A stretch of 64,000 bases of DNA, taken from positions 62,001 through 126,000 of the forward strand of contig JAVEZQ010000003.1 of NCBI GenBank assembly GCA_034002905.1. The letters are read 5' to 3'. The notes under the pieces are model-generated. The model was given only the letters and a program-made list of their open reading frames with translations. It was not told the origin of the DNA and ran no database searches. This DNA comes from UBA8914 sp034002905 (GTDB lineage Bacteria; Pseudomonadota; Alphaproteobacteria; UBA9219). Shown piece by piece: positions 34,913-43,324 of this stretch (positions within the stretch are counted from its first letter, which is position 1; each line of letters starts with the position of its first letter). The translations under genes were made by a program, and so were the position numbers.

Positions 34913-35563
34913 TTACAACGAATATTTCTGCATCATTTCGTTTGTCCATTTTTGACTCGGCTTTGGTGGCACGGGCCAACTGGCGCCCTTGTTTTTTGAA
35001 GCAGGCGTTTTGGATTCCTTGATCTCATCAATCGCCTCTTTGATGCGGTCCCGTTGAACGATCATATCACTGGGCAGTGATTTGTGCGCATAGCACAGCA
35101 TCGCCTCGCGGGCCTCGCCCTCATGCTTGAGACCAAGGACAACCAGATCATCCGCAACAGAGCGACGACGCTTATCATCGGGCGCGGCGCAGGACAAAAA
35201 TGCCGAGAGGACAGCGGCTTTATCATACTCGCTCTGGTTATCACGATAATGAAAAGCCACATCCATGGCCTGTTCGCATACATTTTTCAGATCTCTTTTC
35301 TGAGCTGCACGCATAATCATAGCCAACCGACCATAAAGTGGCATATTGTCATAGTGAGGCGCTATGGGATTTCCAAGCGCCGAATGGATATAGCGAACCG
35401 TCGCTACCATCTCTTTTTCGCTGGCGCCAGCTACATCACCACTGTTCAACACCTTGCGTGCGGAAACAGCCTCATCCTGAGTGAGGGGTGTGCTGCTGCA
35501 GAATGGGTGTCGTCGACCTCGAAAAACTGTAGAAAAAATGCTACGCGGTGCTTCGTTAACCAT
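34913..35563 (-). CDS. Hypothetical protein, 216 aa
   Basis: A good ribosome site (AAGGGAG) precedes ATG 35563. The product is soluble and mostly helical: after a basic start (RSIFSTVFRGRRHPF) come helical stretches such as LYGRLAMIMRAAQKRDLKNV and YDKAAVLSAFLSCAAPDDKR. The C-terminal 35 residues are rich in Lys, Ser, Pro and Trp (WPVPPKPSQKW). There is no signal peptide, membrane segment or catalytic motif that I recognise. It converges on the small genes to its left and is divergent from gltX. It may be lineage-specific. Confidence 0.6.
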   Translation of the reverse strand: MVNEAPRSIFSTVFRGRRHPFCSSTPLTQDEAVSARKVLNSGDVAGASEKEMVATVRYIHSALGNPIAPHYDNMPLYGRLAMIMRAAQKRDLKNVCEQAMDVAFHYRDNQSEYDKAAVLSAFLSCAAPDDKRRRSVADDLVVLGLKHEGEAREAMLCYAHKSLPSDMIVQRDRIKEAIDEIKESKTPASKNKGASWPVPPKPSQKWTNEMMQKYSL

Positions 35564-35895
35564 TATAGGTCTCCCTTGAAATTATATCCCCGAAAATTAC
35601 CTGCCCCTTTTAGCATGAAAGTAAATCCTCATAAAGCATTCCTTTCAGCCAGAACGCGCTGTCATATTTCCCTTCACCACAGGGCGAAAATCCTGCTAAA
35701 ACAGGCCTTGTAACAACAAGCACAAGCCGTGGCGCCTGTCAGGTCACGAGCGGTTGCGCAAAGAGATCCGTCCGCCGGACAGACCGTTCCTTTTGAAAAC
35801 AAAGGACTTCTTTCGACAGACGGATCACGAAGCGCAGAGTGAGTGATGTTGCCCTTAACGGCAAATAGCTCCTCCACAGGAGAAGGTTTAATATT
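35564..35895 (+). promoter_or_regulatory. Non-coding leader of gltX with several hairpins
   Basis: This 332-base stretch has no supported gene. Stems visible on the plus strand are CTTGT/ACAAG (35707-35720) inside ACAGG/CCTGT (35701-35739), then GATCCGTC (35765-35772) with GACGGATC (35819-35826), enclosing GTCC/GGAC (35770-35780) and CCTTT/AAAGG (35789-35805). The last stem ends about 70 bases before the gltX ATG. It could be a structured untranslated leader; no known riboswitch class was recognised. Confidence 0.3.
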
Positions 35896-37245
35896 ATGAC
35901 TGTTTATGTACGCTTTGCGCCCTCGCCCACCGGCTATTTGCATATCGGCAATATCCGCGCGGCCCTTTACAATTACCTGTTTGCCCGCCGTCAGGGAGGG
36001 CGCTTTTTGTTGCGCCTTGATGATACGGACCAAGAACGCTCGACGCCCGAATATGCCGCCGCCATTGAAGAAGATATGCGCTGGCTGGGACTGAACTGGG
36101 ACGCCTTTGAAAAGCAATCGGCCCGCACGGTACGCTATGACGAAGAGCTGGAGCGTCTCAAAAAGTCAGGCCGCGTCTATCCCTGCTTTGAAACGCAAGG
36201 AGAGCTGGACCTCAAGCGCAAGACGCAGCTGGGGCGTGGTCTGCCGCCCGTTTATGACCGCGCCGCGCTCAAGCTGACGCCCGAAGGGGTCGAGAAGCTG
36301 ATCGCCGATGGGCACAAGCCACATTGGCGCTTTAAGCTCGATCCCATCGATGTGACATGGAATGACGGCGTGCAGGGGCCAAAGTCCCTTCCCGCCTCGG
36401 CTCTGTCGGATCCCGTGATCGTGCGCGAAGACGGTGTGCCGCTCTATACCTTCTGCTCAATCGTGGACGATATCGATATGGGCATTACCCATATCATTCG
36501 CGGCGAAGATCACGTCACCAATACTAGCGTACAAATCCAGATTTGGAACGCGCTAACCGACAAGCCTGCGCCCGCCTTTGCGCACTATCCCCTGCTCGTC
36601 AGCGCGGATGGCACGCCGATGAGCAAACGACTAGGCACCCTGTCGATCCGCCAGATGCGCGAGGAAAGCCATATCGAGGCGATGGCGATCAACTCGCTTT
36701 TGGCCAAGCTGGGCACCTCTGATCCCATCGCCCCCTATCAGGATATAGAAACGCTTGCCGCAAGCTTTGACCTTGGTAAAATCTCGCGCGCGACGCCAAA
36801 GTTCGACATGCAGGACCTCAAGCACCTGAACGCCAAAATCCTGCACCAGACGCCTTATGCCGCGATCAAAGATCGCCTTGCGGCTTTGCAACTGGCTGAC
36901 ATGACGGAAAGCTTCTGGAACGCGGTGCGCCCCAATCTTGAGACGCTCGACGATACGCGCCTGTGGTGGGAAATCACGCACCAACCCGTTGCATCAATGT
37001 TGGGTGAAGACGCCGCTTTCTTAGCCGACGCCGCCGCGCTTCTGCCTCCTGCGCCATGGGATGAAACGACATGGTCAAGCTGGACCAACGCCGTCAAAGC
37101 GAAAACAAGTCGCAAGGGCAAAGAGTTGTTTATGCCACTGCGCCGCGCCCTGACAGGCCTCGACCACGGGCCGGAGATGAAAGCTCTCCTCCCGCTCATT
37201 GGTTATGAACGCAGTATCAAACGACTAAAAGGGGAAACAGCATGA
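35896..37245 (+). CDS. gltX: Glutamyl-tRNA synthetase
   Basis: The 449-aa class I synthetase charges tRNA-Glu. The HIGH-type motif reads HIGN in FAPSPTGYLHIGN and the KMSKS-type motif reads MSKRL. DDTDQERSTPEY and HIIRGEDHVTNT are typical of bacterial GluRS. Many alphaproteobacteria carry two gltX paralogues, one also reading tRNA-Gln, so this may be one of two. Purine-rich AGGAGAAGG precedes ATG 35896. The stop overlaps cysS by four bases, forming a two-synthetase operon. Confidence 0.95.
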   Translation: MTVYVRFAPSPTGYLHIGNIRAALYNYLFARRQGGRFLLRLDDTDQERSTPEYAAAIEEDMRWLGLNWDAFEKQSARTVRYDEELERLKKSGRVYPCFETQGELDLKRKTQLGRGLPPVYDRAALKLTPEGVEKLIADGHKPHWRFKLDPIDVTWNDGVQGPKSLPASALSDPVIVREDGVPLYTFCSIVDDIDMGITHIIRGEDHVTNTSVQIQIWNALTDKPAPAFAHYPLLVSADGTPMSKRLGTLSIRQMREESHIEAMAINSLLAKLGTSDPIAPYQDIETLAASFDLGKISRATPKFDMQDLKHLNAKILHQTPYAAIKDRLAALQLADMTESFWNAVRPNLETLDDTRLWWEITHQPVASMLGEDAAFLADAAALLPPAPWDETTWSSWTNAVKAKTSRKGKELFMPLRRALTGLDHGPEMKALLPLIGYERSIKRLKGETA

Positions 37246-38621
37246 CCCAACTTCATCTCTATAACACCCTATCGCGACAAAAAGAGCTGTTCGAACCCAT
37301 CGACCCTGCCCATGTCCGCATGTATGTCTGTGGCCCCACGGTCTATGACTATGCCCATATCGGCAATGCGCGGCCTGTTGTGGTGTTTGACACGCTCTAT
37401 CGCTTGCTCAAGCGTCACTTCCCCAAGGTGAGCTATGCCCGCAACATCACGGATGTGGACGACAAGATTTTGGCACGCGCGGCGGAACGTAAAATCTCCA
37501 TCAAAGAGCTAACTGTCAAAACGACGCAAATCTTCCACGAGGATATGGATCATCTTAATGCGCTACGCCCCGATCACGAGCCTCGCGCCACAGCCTATAT
37601 CGCGCAGATGATTGCCCTCACCCAAACCTTGATCGAAAAAGGCCACGCCTATGAGGCCGAAGGGCATGTGTTGTTTGATGTGGCCTCCATGCCGACTTAC
37701 GGCAAGCTGTCCCGTCGCACACGCGATGAGCTGATCGCCGGAGCCCGCGTTGAAGTCGCACCTTACAAAAAAGATCCCGCCGATTTCGTCCTTTGGAAGC
37801 CCGCTCCCGAAGGCGGCGAAGGCTGGGACAGCCCATGGGGCTATGGTCGTCCTGGCTGGCATCTAGAATGCTCTGCCATGGCGGATGATTTGCTGGGCAC
37901 AACTTTTGACATTCATGGCGGCGGACTCGATTTGATCTTTCCGCATCATGAAAACGAGATTGCGCAAAGCTCCTGCGCCCATGATGGTGCCCCGCCTGCA
38001 AAATACTGGGTGCATAATGGCTTTCTAACCGTCAATGGCGAGAAAATGTCCAAGTCTCTGGGCAACTTCTTTACCGTGCATGAGTTGTTGGACGAAGCGC
38101 CGGGCGAGGCCTTGCGCCTTACCCTTTTGTCCGCGCATTATCGCCAGCCTTGCGACTTCACCAAAGATGGATTGATGACCGCTAAGGCAACGCTGGATAA
38201 ATGGTATAGCGCCTTACGCAGCGTCGCGGATATCGAAGCTGTGCGGACGGACGTTCCCGCTGCCGTCGAAGACGCGCTACTGGACGATATGAACACACCG
38301 TTGGCTATCGCCGCAATTCACGAGATTGTCAGCAACCTCAACAAAGCGACGGACAACACGCAAAAAGCTAAACTGAAGGGCGAATTACTGGCCGCTGCGC
38401 AAGCTGTTGGTTTGCTCGAACAAGAGGCAGAAAGCTGGCTCAAAGGTGCAGGATCAGAAGGCGGCCCAAGCGAAGCGGAAATCGAAGCGAAGATCGCCGA
38501 ACGTCTCGCCGCCCGCAAGGCCAAAAACTTTGCGCTATCCGATGAAATCCGCGACACGCTGGCCGCCCAAGGCGTTATCCTTGAAGACGGTCCCCAAGGC
38601 ACCACTTGGCGGCGGGGGTAA
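37242..38621 (+). CDS. cysS: Cysteinyl-tRNA synthetase
   Basis: The 459-aa class I synthetase has zinc ligands at Cys in YVCGPTVYD, Cys in GWHLECSAM and His in HHENEIAQ. The HIGH motif reads HIGNAR and the KMSKS motif is KMSKSLGNF. Thiol selection by the zinc avoids misacylation without editing. ATG 37242 overlaps the gltX stop. The C-terminal anticodon-binding part contains ERLAARKAKNFALSDEIRD, a family signature. Repeat hairpins follow the gene. Confidence 0.97.
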   Translation: MTQLHLYNTLSRQKELFEPIDPAHVRMYVCGPTVYDYAHIGNARPVVVFDTLYRLLKRHFPKVSYARNITDVDDKILARAAERKISIKELTVKTTQIFHEDMDHLNALRPDHEPRATAYIAQMIALTQTLIEKGHAYEAEGHVLFDVASMPTYGKLSRRTRDELIAGARVEVAPYKKDPADFVLWKPAPEGGEGWDSPWGYGRPGWHLECSAMADDLLGTTFDIHGGGLDLIFPHHENEIAQSSCAHDGAPPAKYWVHNGFLTVNGEKMSKSLGNFFTVHELLDEAPGEALRLTLLSAHYRQPCDFTKDGLMTAKATLDKWYSALRSVADIEAVRTDVPAAVEDALLDDMNTPLAIAAIHEIVSNLNKATDNTQKAKLKGELLAAAQAVGLLEQEAESWLKGAGSEGGPSEAEIEAKIAERLAARKAKNFALSDEIRDTLAAQGVILEDGPQGTTWRRG

Positions 38622-38673
38622 AGGGGATGAAGGAACTCCCCTCTTTCTGTTATACTTGCCCTATTCTATCCTG

Positions 38674-38700
38674 TGTCACTCCCGCGAAAGCGGGAGTCCA
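38674..38700. repeat. Dispersed palindromic repeat copy
   Basis: ACTCCCGC-GAAA-GCGGGAGT forms a perfect 8-bp stem (38678-38685 with 38690-38697) flanked by TGTC and CCA. The pattern matches the repeat family at 33577-33905. It lies between cysS and trmJ. Confidence 0.65.
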
Positions 38701-38753
38701 TATGACCTATGCAGAAATAGCAAACGCCTACTTTATGCTGCTGCGCTGTATGG

Positions 38754-38786
38754 ATGCCCGCCTGCGCGGGCATAACCCTATTTTTT
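38754..38786 (+). terminator. Possible terminator between cysS and trmJ
   Basis: ATGCCCGC (38754-38761) pairs with GCGGGCAT (38766-38773) around a four-base loop, and TTTTTT follows at 38781-38786. The T-run is seven bases from the stem, further than ideal. The hairpin also resembles the local repeats. Confidence 0.4.
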
Positions 38787-38814
38787 CTTGATGATAAGAA
38801 ATCGATTAAATATC

Positions 38815-39573
38815 ATGACCACACCCATTATTATCCTTGTTCATCCGCAATTGGTTGAAAATATCGGCATGACGGCCCGCGCCATGGCAAACTGCGCGTT
38901 ACCGGAACTGCGCATCGTCGCGCCGCGCGATCCGTGGCCACTGGGCGATGTGCATCGTCAACGTATGGCGGCGGCCTCCTCGGGCGCCGAAGACATCCTG
39001 ACCAACGCCAAACTCTATGACACGGTGCAAGACGCGATTGCCGATCTAAATTATGTTTATGCCACGACCTCGCGCACCAACGATATGGTCAATCGCATCG
39101 TCACGGCGCGCGCTGCCGCGCCGGATATGAAGGAACGCATTGACGAAGGACAGAAAGTCGGCGTCCTGTTCGGGCCGGAGCGCATGGGCCTTATCAATGA
39201 CTATATCGTGCTGGCCAACTGCAAGATCACCATCCCGCTCAACCCCGACTTTATGTCGTTGAACCTTGCGCAGTGCGTTCTGCTCGTCGGCTATGAATGG
39301 TATCAGGCGAAGGACAAAACCCAGCCAAGCCAAATTCGCATGGGAAAAAGCCGCCCCGCCACGCATGATGAATATGAAAACTTTTTTCGCCGATTGGAAG
39401 AAGAGCTAGACACCAGCGGCTATTTCACCACGGAAGATATGCGCCCGACCATCACCCGCAATTTGCAATCCGCCCTACAACGCGCCGAAATGACGGAGCA
39501 GGAAATCCGCACTTGGCACGGCGTTGTCTCCGCCCTTGTACAAAAGGGACGGAAGAGAATGGGACGGGAGTAG
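38815..39573 (+). CDS. trmJ: TrmJ-type tRNA 2'-O-methyltransferase (SPOUT family)
   Basis: The 252-aa SPOUT methyltransferase modifies the ribose at position 32 in the anticodon loop of several tRNAs. Family motifs are ILVHPQLVENIGMTARAMAN at the N-terminus, the SAM-binding VLFGPERMGL with the trefoil knot following, and IPLNPDFMSLNLAQ. The C-terminal helical part (from about residue 170) is typical of TrmJ/LasT rather than TrmH. ATG 38815 matches the family start; the ribosome site is weak. It is convergent with miaB with no gap. Confidence 0.9.
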   Translation: MTTPIIILVHPQLVENIGMTARAMANCALPELRIVAPRDPWPLGDVHRQRMAAASSGAEDILTNAKLYDTVQDAIADLNYVYATTSRTNDMVNRIVTARAAAPDMKERIDEGQKVGVLFGPERMGLINDYIVLANCKITIPLNPDFMSLNLAQCVLLVGYEWYQAKDKTQPSQIRMGKSRPATHDEYENFFRRLEEELDTSGYFTTEDMRPTITRNLQSALQRAEMTEQEIRTWHGVVSALVQKGRKRMGRE

Positions 39574-40917
39574 TTATTTTACAGCATCCCCCGCCAGACT
39601 GTTGGCGAAGGCGCAGGTGATCTGGACCTGCACTTCTTGTCCGACTTGGGAAGGATCACAGCCCTTCACGCGCACCGCCTGCATATAAGGACTACGACCA
39701 AAAATGTGGCCCTTCTCCGGATGCGGCGTTTCAAGCAGCACCGACATCACCTGTCCCACCGCCTGATTGTTAAATGCGATCTGTTGATCGCGTAAAAGCT
39801 TTTGCAGTTCGGCCAGACGCTCTTTCTTCACCTTTTCATCGATCTGATTTTTCATGGCGGCCGCTGGCGTGCCGGGGCGACGACTATAGATAAACGAAAA
39901 AGCCTGTACATAGGTGATATCGCGCACGATCTGCATCGTCGCTTCAAAATCCTTGTCCGTCTCGCCCGGAAAGCCGACGATAAAATCCGAAGACAAGGCC
40001 AGCTTGGGCTGCACTGAACGCAGGAGCTCCACCACGTGACGATAATCGCCGACAGTATGTTTGCGGTTCATCGCGTCAAGAATGGCATCCGAGCCACTCT
40101 GTACCGGCAGGTGAAGAAACGGCATCAGCTTCTCAACATCGCGATGCGCGGCAATAAGTGCCTCATCCATATCCAAAGGATGTGATGTGGTGTAGCGCAG
40201 GCGCAAAAGCTCCGGCATTGATGCCAAGGCCTCGATCACATCCGCCAGTTTCTTGCCGCTGCCTTCATCGTGATAAGCGTTCACGTTCTGGCCTAGCAGC
40301 GTAATCTCCTTGACACCACCGCGCAACAATTCGCGCGCATCATTGACAATATCCGCCATAGGCCGCGAATATTCTGCGCCACGCGTATAGGGCACAACGC
40401 AGTAGCTGCAAAAACGGTCACACCCTTCCTGCACCGACAAAAAGGCGCTTGAGCCACGCTGTCCCTGCGCTGATGGCAGAAAGTCAAACTTCGGCTCCAC
40501 CGGAAAATCGGTATTGAGAACAACCTTGCCTTCACGCGCCGCACGGGCCAACATCTCGGGCAATTGGTGATAGGTCTGCGGCCCAAAGATCAAGCCGACA
40601 TAGGGCGCACGCCGCGCGATCTCTTCTCCCACCGCTTGAGCGACGCAACCGCCCACGGCAATCATGACGTTAACGCCCTCTTCCTTCACCCGATCCACTT
40701 GTACGTCATGTAGGCGACCCAGTTCAGAAAAGAGCTTTTCGCTTGCCTTTTCGCGAATGTGGCAGGTGTTCAGAATAATGAGATCGGCCTGCCGCTGATC
40801 GTCCGTTTGCTCGTAACCGAGGGGAGCCAAGACATCGGCCATCCGCGCCGAGTCATAGACATTCATCTGGCAGCCCCATGTCTTGATAAAGAGCTTTTGT
40901 TTGTTTAGACTTGTCAT
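39574..40917 (-). CDS. miaB: tRNA-2-methylthio-N6-dimethylallyladenosine synthase MiaB
   Basis: The 447-aa radical-SAM methylthiotransferase modifies A37 of tRNAs. The three N-terminal cysteines of the auxiliary cluster lie in TWGCQMNVYDS, LNTCHIREKASEK and VGGCVAQA. The radical-SAM CxxxCxxC is CDRFCSYC in VQEGCDRFCSYCVVPYTRG. A TRAM-like domain closes the protein (GHIFGRSPYMQAV). ATG 40917 is chosen as the family start; a TTG at 40953 would overlap plsC. It is next to plsC on the same strand. Confidence 0.96.
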   Translation of the reverse strand: MTSLNKQKLFIKTWGCQMNVYDSARMADVLAPLGYEQTDDQRQADLIILNTCHIREKASEKLFSELGRLHDVQVDRVKEEGVNVMIAVGGCVAQAVGEEIARRAPYVGLIFGPQTYHQLPEMLARAAREGKVVLNTDFPVEPKFDFLPSAQGQRGSSAFLSVQEGCDRFCSYCVVPYTRGAEYSRPMADIVNDARELLRGGVKEITLLGQNVNAYHDEGSGKKLADVIEALASMPELLRLRYTTSHPLDMDEALIAAHRDVEKLMPFLHLPVQSGSDAILDAMNRKHTVGDYRHVVELLRSVQPKLALSSDFIVGFPGETDKDFEATMQIVRDITYVQAFSFIYSRRPGTPAAAMKNQIDEKVKKERLAELQKLLRDQQIAFNNQAVGQVMSVLLETPHPEKGHIFGRSPYMQAVRVKGCDPSQVGQEVQVQITCAFANSLAGDAVK

Positions 40918-40942
40918 AGGCGGGTTTTGACAGAGTTGGGCC

Positions 40943-41821
40943 TTAGCCTGCAAGTTTTTTCTTGCTTTTCTCTTTCTTGAATCGTCCGGTCACGCATTGG
41001 TTAACGCCATCCGAGACGGCGCGCTCACAATAATCCGCCAACATCTTGCGATTGCCAAAATCCTCAATCGTCACAGGGTCGTGAAAGATCACATCGACCG
41101 TAAAGGCCCCGATTTTAAAAACTTCCCACGCATGCTTGGCCAAGGTCATATCGCCATACCACGCATAATAGGGCCGCCACGAACGGCCCATCGGCAACCC
41201 GCCGATTTCGGTACAAAGAATCGTGACGGGCTGAACCTTGACATACTGCCCATCAGCCAAAGGTTTCTCAACGACACTGAACAGCGTACTTTTAAACGGT
41301 AATGTTCGCATGCCGTCCGACGAGGTGCCTTCAGGAAAAAAGATCAAATTGTTTCCGGCCTCAAGATTTTCGCGAAGAATATTGCGGTGCGCAGCCGCAC
41401 GTGTGGATTTGCGTTCAAGAAAAACCGTGTTTTGGAAACGCGCCATCGTTCCGATGAAGGGCCAAGTCCCAACCTCGGACTTTGCGACAAAACAACCGTC
41501 AATAATCGACCCAAGCACCGGAATATCAAGATAGGACGAATGATTGCACACAACAATCATCGGTGTTTTCTGTGCTGCGTCGACAGATGGGATCTTTCCA
41601 CGCACGCGTGGTTTAATGCCGACAAGCGCGATGCAAAGACCGTGGAATAACTTTGGAACCCTGTCGGCAGCTGAGAGTTTTAACCCGCGAAGGACCAACA
41701 AAACGGGCACAAAGACGACGACGAGCCCGGCAAAGCCAAACAAGCGAGCCCATCCGCGCAATGACGTATCCCATCCGGAAACAAGCTCTGACTTCATTTT
41801 CACCGAAATTGTTTTACTCAT
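40943..41821 (-). CDS. plsC: 1-acyl-sn-glycerol-3-phosphate acyltransferase PlsC
   Basis: The 292-aa protein acylates lysophosphatidic acid to phosphatidic acid, the substrate of CdsA encoded further right. HX4D is NHSSYLD and the second motif is FPEGTSSDG, with PVTIL later. A membrane segment (LFGFAGLVVVFVPVLLVLRGL) precedes the catalytic domain. Starts at 41839, 41821 and 41797 are possible; 41821 is taken because GGTAAG precedes it. The C-terminus is lysine-rich. It follows the DUF1036 gene closely, and the two may share a transcript. Confidence 0.9.
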   Translation of the reverse strand: MSKTISVKMKSELVSGWDTSLRGWARLFGFAGLVVVFVPVLLVLRGLKLSAADRVPKLFHGLCIALVGIKPRVRGKIPSVDAAQKTPMIVVCNHSSYLDIPVLGSIIDGCFVAKSEVGTWPFIGTMARFQNTVFLERKSTRAAAHRNILRENLEAGNNLIFFPEGTSSDGMRTLPFKSTLFSVVEKPLADGQYVKVQPVTILCTEIGGLPMGRSWRPYYAWYGDMTLAKHAWEVFKIGAFTVDVIFHDPVTIEDFGNRKMLADYCERAVSDGVNQCVTGRFKKEKSKKKLAG

Positions 41822-41828
41822 GCCAAAC

Positions 41829-42263
41829 TTACCGATCATTCCGGAAAGTCAGTGTATAATCCTTGTTGCCAATACCGACATCGACTTCTTGGAATCCTTG
41901 CTTTTGATAACCGCGCTGCTCACAGGCTGTATCCCCATCAACCTTGAAGGCCTTGCGCCCGATACAGAAGTAGTTCCGACCGGACCAGCTTTTAGGCTGG
42001 GAGCCATCATCGGCTGATACACCAAGCGCTCGCGCATAGTAGAAATAAAACCGCTGACTCAAATGTTTGTTATAAACGCGTGCACACTGGCCCGGCTGAA
42101 GCTGCCACCAGCCTTCGGAAATCCACCCATCGTCATCCTCGCGATAAGCAAAGGCGGCCTCAATCACGGCTTGGGTCTGGTTACAAAACAAAAAAGCAGC
42201 CTGAGCCGTCCCGGACGCGAGAACGATCCACCCGACCAAAATGACCACAATACCCAAACGCAC
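41829..42263 (-). CDS. Secreted DUF1036 family protein
   Basis: The 144-aa product has a signal peptide (RLGIVVILVGWIVLASGTAQA) and a small mature domain with conserved cysteines in FLFCNQT, PGQCARVY, NYFCIG and TACEQ. EGWWQLQPGQC is the DUF1036 signature. The family is found in proteobacteria and has no known function. GTG 42263 is chosen although a frame extends upstream to 42350, because AGGGA lies seven bases before it and because it leaves a normal, short signal-peptide n-region. It is divergent from the AAA gene and next to plsC. Confidence 0.75.
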   Translation of the reverse strand: MRLGIVVILVGWIVLASGTAQAAFLFCNQTQAVIEAAFAYREDDDGWISEGWWQLQPGQCARVYNKHLSQRFYFYYARALGVSADDGSQPKSWSGRNYFCIGRKAFKVDGDTACEQRGYQKQGFQEVDVGIGNKDYTLTFRNDR

Positions 42264-42375
42264 AGCTTTATCCCTACCCAAACATGATTCACAGGCAAGA
42301 TAGTCGATCCGCACCCCGAGGGGAAGGGGTTTTCGAGGCGTTTTTCCCACGGGATAAGGGCTGGCTCTAAACCTT

Positions 42376-42403
42376 TTGTCGTGACAGAATATCCTGATAA
42401 AGT
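42376..42403 (+). promoter_or_regulatory. Possible promoter of the AAA-GT operon
   Basis: TTGTCG (42376-42381) and TAAAGT (42398-42403) are 16 bases apart, each four of six to consensus, about 40 bases before ATG 42446. GAAGG precedes the ATG by eight bases. The match is modest. Confidence 0.3.
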
Positions 42404-42445
42404 GATTCTTTTTCTCGAACCTAGCTAAAAAACGAAGGCCCCCCT

Positions 42446-43324
42446 ATGACCGAGCCCAAATTTGTCATCAGCGATACCGAACTCAATGGCCTGCTGAGCC
42501 GCTACACCCGCGACTTTACAGAGCAGGACCGCAATGGCCGTTTTGATCCCATTACGGGTCGCGATAACGAACTAGATACCATGACCCTCATCATGTTGCA
42601 GCGTTTGAGAAAAAATGTGATGTTGCTCGGTCCGGCGGGTGTCGGAAAGACGGCTTTGTTCGTCGGCTTTGCCCAGCGGATCAACCAAGACCGCGTACCA
42701 CGCATCTTGAAAGGTGCGCGTCTCATCGAATTGGAAATGTCGATGATTGGCGCTGGTTCCTCCTCTCGCGCCGAACTGGAAGGAAGATTGATCCCGATCA
42801 TCAAAGGCGTGGCCGAACGCAATGCCAGCGGCCTCTTCCCGCCCATTATTTTCTGCATTGATGAAATCCACCAACTTATGGTCACCTTTAAATCCTCAAG
42901 CTACAGCGGCATAGCCGACCTATTAAAACCCTACCTTACCACGGGTGATTTGTATGTGATGGGGGCGACGACGGCGGAGGAATACGACGATTACGTCAAA
43001 CAGGAACCTGCCATTGATCGCCGTTTTCAAAAGGTCACACTCGAAGTTCCTTCCCTGCCCGCCACGGTCAACATTCTTAAATATCTGCGTCCCAATTTTG
43101 AAAAACACTACGGGTTTAAAATCTCGGACGAAACGCTTGAATATATCGTAACCACGACGCATCGTTTTATCCGCAACCGCAACAACCCTGATAAATCCAT
43201 TATCATTATGGATCAGGCTTGCGCCGAAGCCACAATGAAAGGCGTGACAAGCGAACTGGACCGTGACTCCATTGCCGTCGCGATCGGGGCCGAAGCCCAT
43301 CTCGATCCTGCGGCCGTGGGATGA
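42446..43324 (+). CDS. Single-domain ClpB-D1-like AAA ATPase
   Basis: The 292-aa protein aligns to the first AAA domain of ClpB/ClpC with nothing before or after it. Walker A is GPAGVGKT (62-69), Walker B is FCIDEIH (136-142), sensor 1 is GATTAEEYDDYV (173-184) and the arginine finger is DRRFQKV (191-197). In ClpB the segment after the Walker A strand reads AKYRGEFEERL, with the substrate-gripping pore-loop tyrosine; here it is GSSSRAELEGRL, so that residue is missing. There is no N-domain, middle domain, D2 or ClpP loop. The stop overlaps the oxidoreductase start (ATGA), tying it to glycan genes. A remodelling or switch role is more likely than protein unfolding. Function not established. 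Confidence 0.8.
   Translation: MTEPKFVISDTELNGLLSRYTRDFTEQDRNGRFDPITGRDNELDTMTLIMLQRLRKNVMLLGPAGVGKTALFVGFAQRINQDRVPRILKGARLIELEMSMIGAGSSSRAELEGRLIPIIKGVAERNASGLFPPIIFCIDEIHQLMVTFKSSSYSGIADLLKPYLTTGDLYVMGATTAEEYDDYVKQEPAIDRRFQKVTLEVPSLPATVNILKYLRPNFEKHYGFKISDETLEYIVTTTHRFIRNRNNPDKSIIIMDQACAEATMKGVTSELDRDSIAVAIGAEAHLDPAAVG

Noticed and set aside
35084..35713. 209-aa plus-strand frame
   Set aside because: It is antisense to the 216-aa hypothetical gene, which has a ribosome site and a more protein-like composition.
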